Assembly (NCBI RefSeq): GCF_010646885.2
Contig: NZ_CP050700.1
Location: 2,196,501 to 2,260,500, forward strand
Direction of reading: 5' to 3'
Source of the DNA: Desulfopila sp. IMCC35008
Lineage (GTDB): Bacteria > Desulfobacterota > Desulfobulbia > Desulfobulbales > Desulfocapsaceae
Length of the DNA: 64,000 nucleotides
Both the position numbers and the translations under genes were made by a program. The notes under the pieces are model-generated. The model was not told the origin of the DNA. It worked only from the letters and a program-made list of their open reading frames with translations, and did not search any database. This document shows positions 63,679 through 64,000 of the stretch, in pieces; position 1 is the first letter of the stretch; every line of letters starts with the position of its first letter.

Positions 63679-64000
63679 TCAGCGGATTGCGCCTTTTTTA
63701 CGTAACAGGTGTAGGTAATAACCGTTCACCTTGCCTATTAGGTCTTTGGTCTCCTTGTACGGTGCATGATTACCCTTTGCGAGAGAGTCGGTGTTTTCAC
63801 CGGCGTTCCAGGCTGAGAGAACCAGCTCCAGTCGTCCATCGAACTTGTAATTGTACTTGGAAATTAAGAAACAGGTGAGGAGGATGTTAGTCGCTGGGTC
63901 GAACAGGTCTTCCTTGGTTATGTTTTTAAGGGTTGATTTCGGTACGTATTTAAAATGGGTCGTCGATTTAAAAAGCTCGAGACCCGCCTCTTTTCCCGTA
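63679..64000 (-). CDS. Lytic transglycosylase (SLT domain), 3' end only
   Basis: An open minus-strand frame enters from the right window edge and stops at 63679-63681 (106 codons visible). The translated piece reads like the C-terminal half of a soluble lytic transglycosylase domain: DLFDPATNILLTCFLISKY, then LELVLSAWNAGENTD, HAPYKETKDLIGKVNGYY. The family's DP..N, AYNAG (here SAWNAG) and P.Y.ET..Y..KV..YY motifs are all in order. The catalytic Glu would lie beyond the window. These enzymes cleave peptidoglycan glycan strands to 1,6-anhydro products. Confidence 0.85.
   Translation of the reverse strand, partial: TGKEAGLELFKSTTHFKYVPKSTLKNITKEDLFDPATNILLTCFLISKYNYKFDGRLELVLSAWNAGENTDSLAKGNHAPYKETKDLIGKVNGYYLHLLRKKGAIR

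Noticed and set aside
63657..63878. 73-residue plus-strand frame near the right edge
   Set aside because: It is the antisense shadow of the truncated lytic transglycosylase at 63679-64000.
1..64000. tRNA, rRNA, CRISPR, insertion sequences, prophage
   Set aside because: The intergenic regions were read for T-loop-like motifs, direct-repeat arrays and transposase fragments; none was convincing.

Overview
This 64 kb window looks like chromosomal DNA from a Gram-negative, anaerobically respiring bacterium of moderate GC content. It is most likely a member of the Desulfobacterota (Deltaproteobacteria), perhaps close to Desulfobulbales. That placement is inferred from the gene mix: an outer-membrane exporter, LspA with lipoproteins, sigma-54 two-component systems, a TRAP transporter, an energy-converting-hydrogenase-related membrane complex, and a Tat-exported molybdopterin reductase with its TorD chaperone. 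I found no rRNA, tRNA, CRISPR array, insertion sequence or prophage. Coding density is high, but several intergenic gaps of 300-900 bp carry recognisable regulatory structure.

Layout. 0-12.3 kb is housekeeping: era, an exported serine hydrolase, then leftward ftsE-ftsX-envC-ctpA-DUF1992 (division and cell-wall remodelling), then rightward ileS-lspA-fabD and a small Cys-rich protein. 13-17.4 kb holds a leftward kinase-lipoprotein-regulator set in the same order as GlrK-QseG-GlrR. It faces a small exported protein whose gene has a consensus sigma-54 promoter with an inverted repeat about 75 bp upstream.

17.6-30.6 kb is an amino-acid catabolic region: proline dehydrogenase, glutamate-semialdehyde dehydrogenase, a ferredoxin-tailed aldo/keto reductase, a TRAP transporter (dctP-dctQ-dctM plus an unlisted 53-residue protein), a proline-racemase-family enzyme with a Ser/Thr pair, a fused L-serine dehydratase and an ornithine-cyclodeaminase-family reductase. 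Identical or nearly identical 10-bp palindromes (TTGTATACAA) lie in the promoter regions of proline dehydrogenase, the TRAP operon and the racemase-family gene. I read this as one regulon for uptake of hydroxyproline/proline-type substrates and their conversion to glutamate.

30.6-50.6 kb is mixed: lepA, rpoH (with a heat-shock-type promoter in a long leader), a sugar aminotransferase, a 1324-residue TPR/beta-barrel exporter, greA, a TetR regulator with a FadR-type operator, a fused purD-purE gene, a threonylcarbamoyl-AMP synthase-family gene, an Hpt protein, ettA, a cytidylate-kinase-like protein, and a second sigma-54 two-component pair.

50.9-62 kb is energy metabolism. A six-gene rightward operon resembles hydrogenase 4 / complex I, but its large subunit lacks one cysteine of each nickel-binding pair, so it is an Ehr-type complex and not a hydrogenase. 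It converges, across a 16-bp perfect hairpin, on a leftward torD-molybdopterin reductase-ferredoxin operon with no NrfD-type membrane subunit. The right edge has a calcium-loop protein behind a structured leader and the 3' end of a lytic transglycosylase cut by the window boundary.
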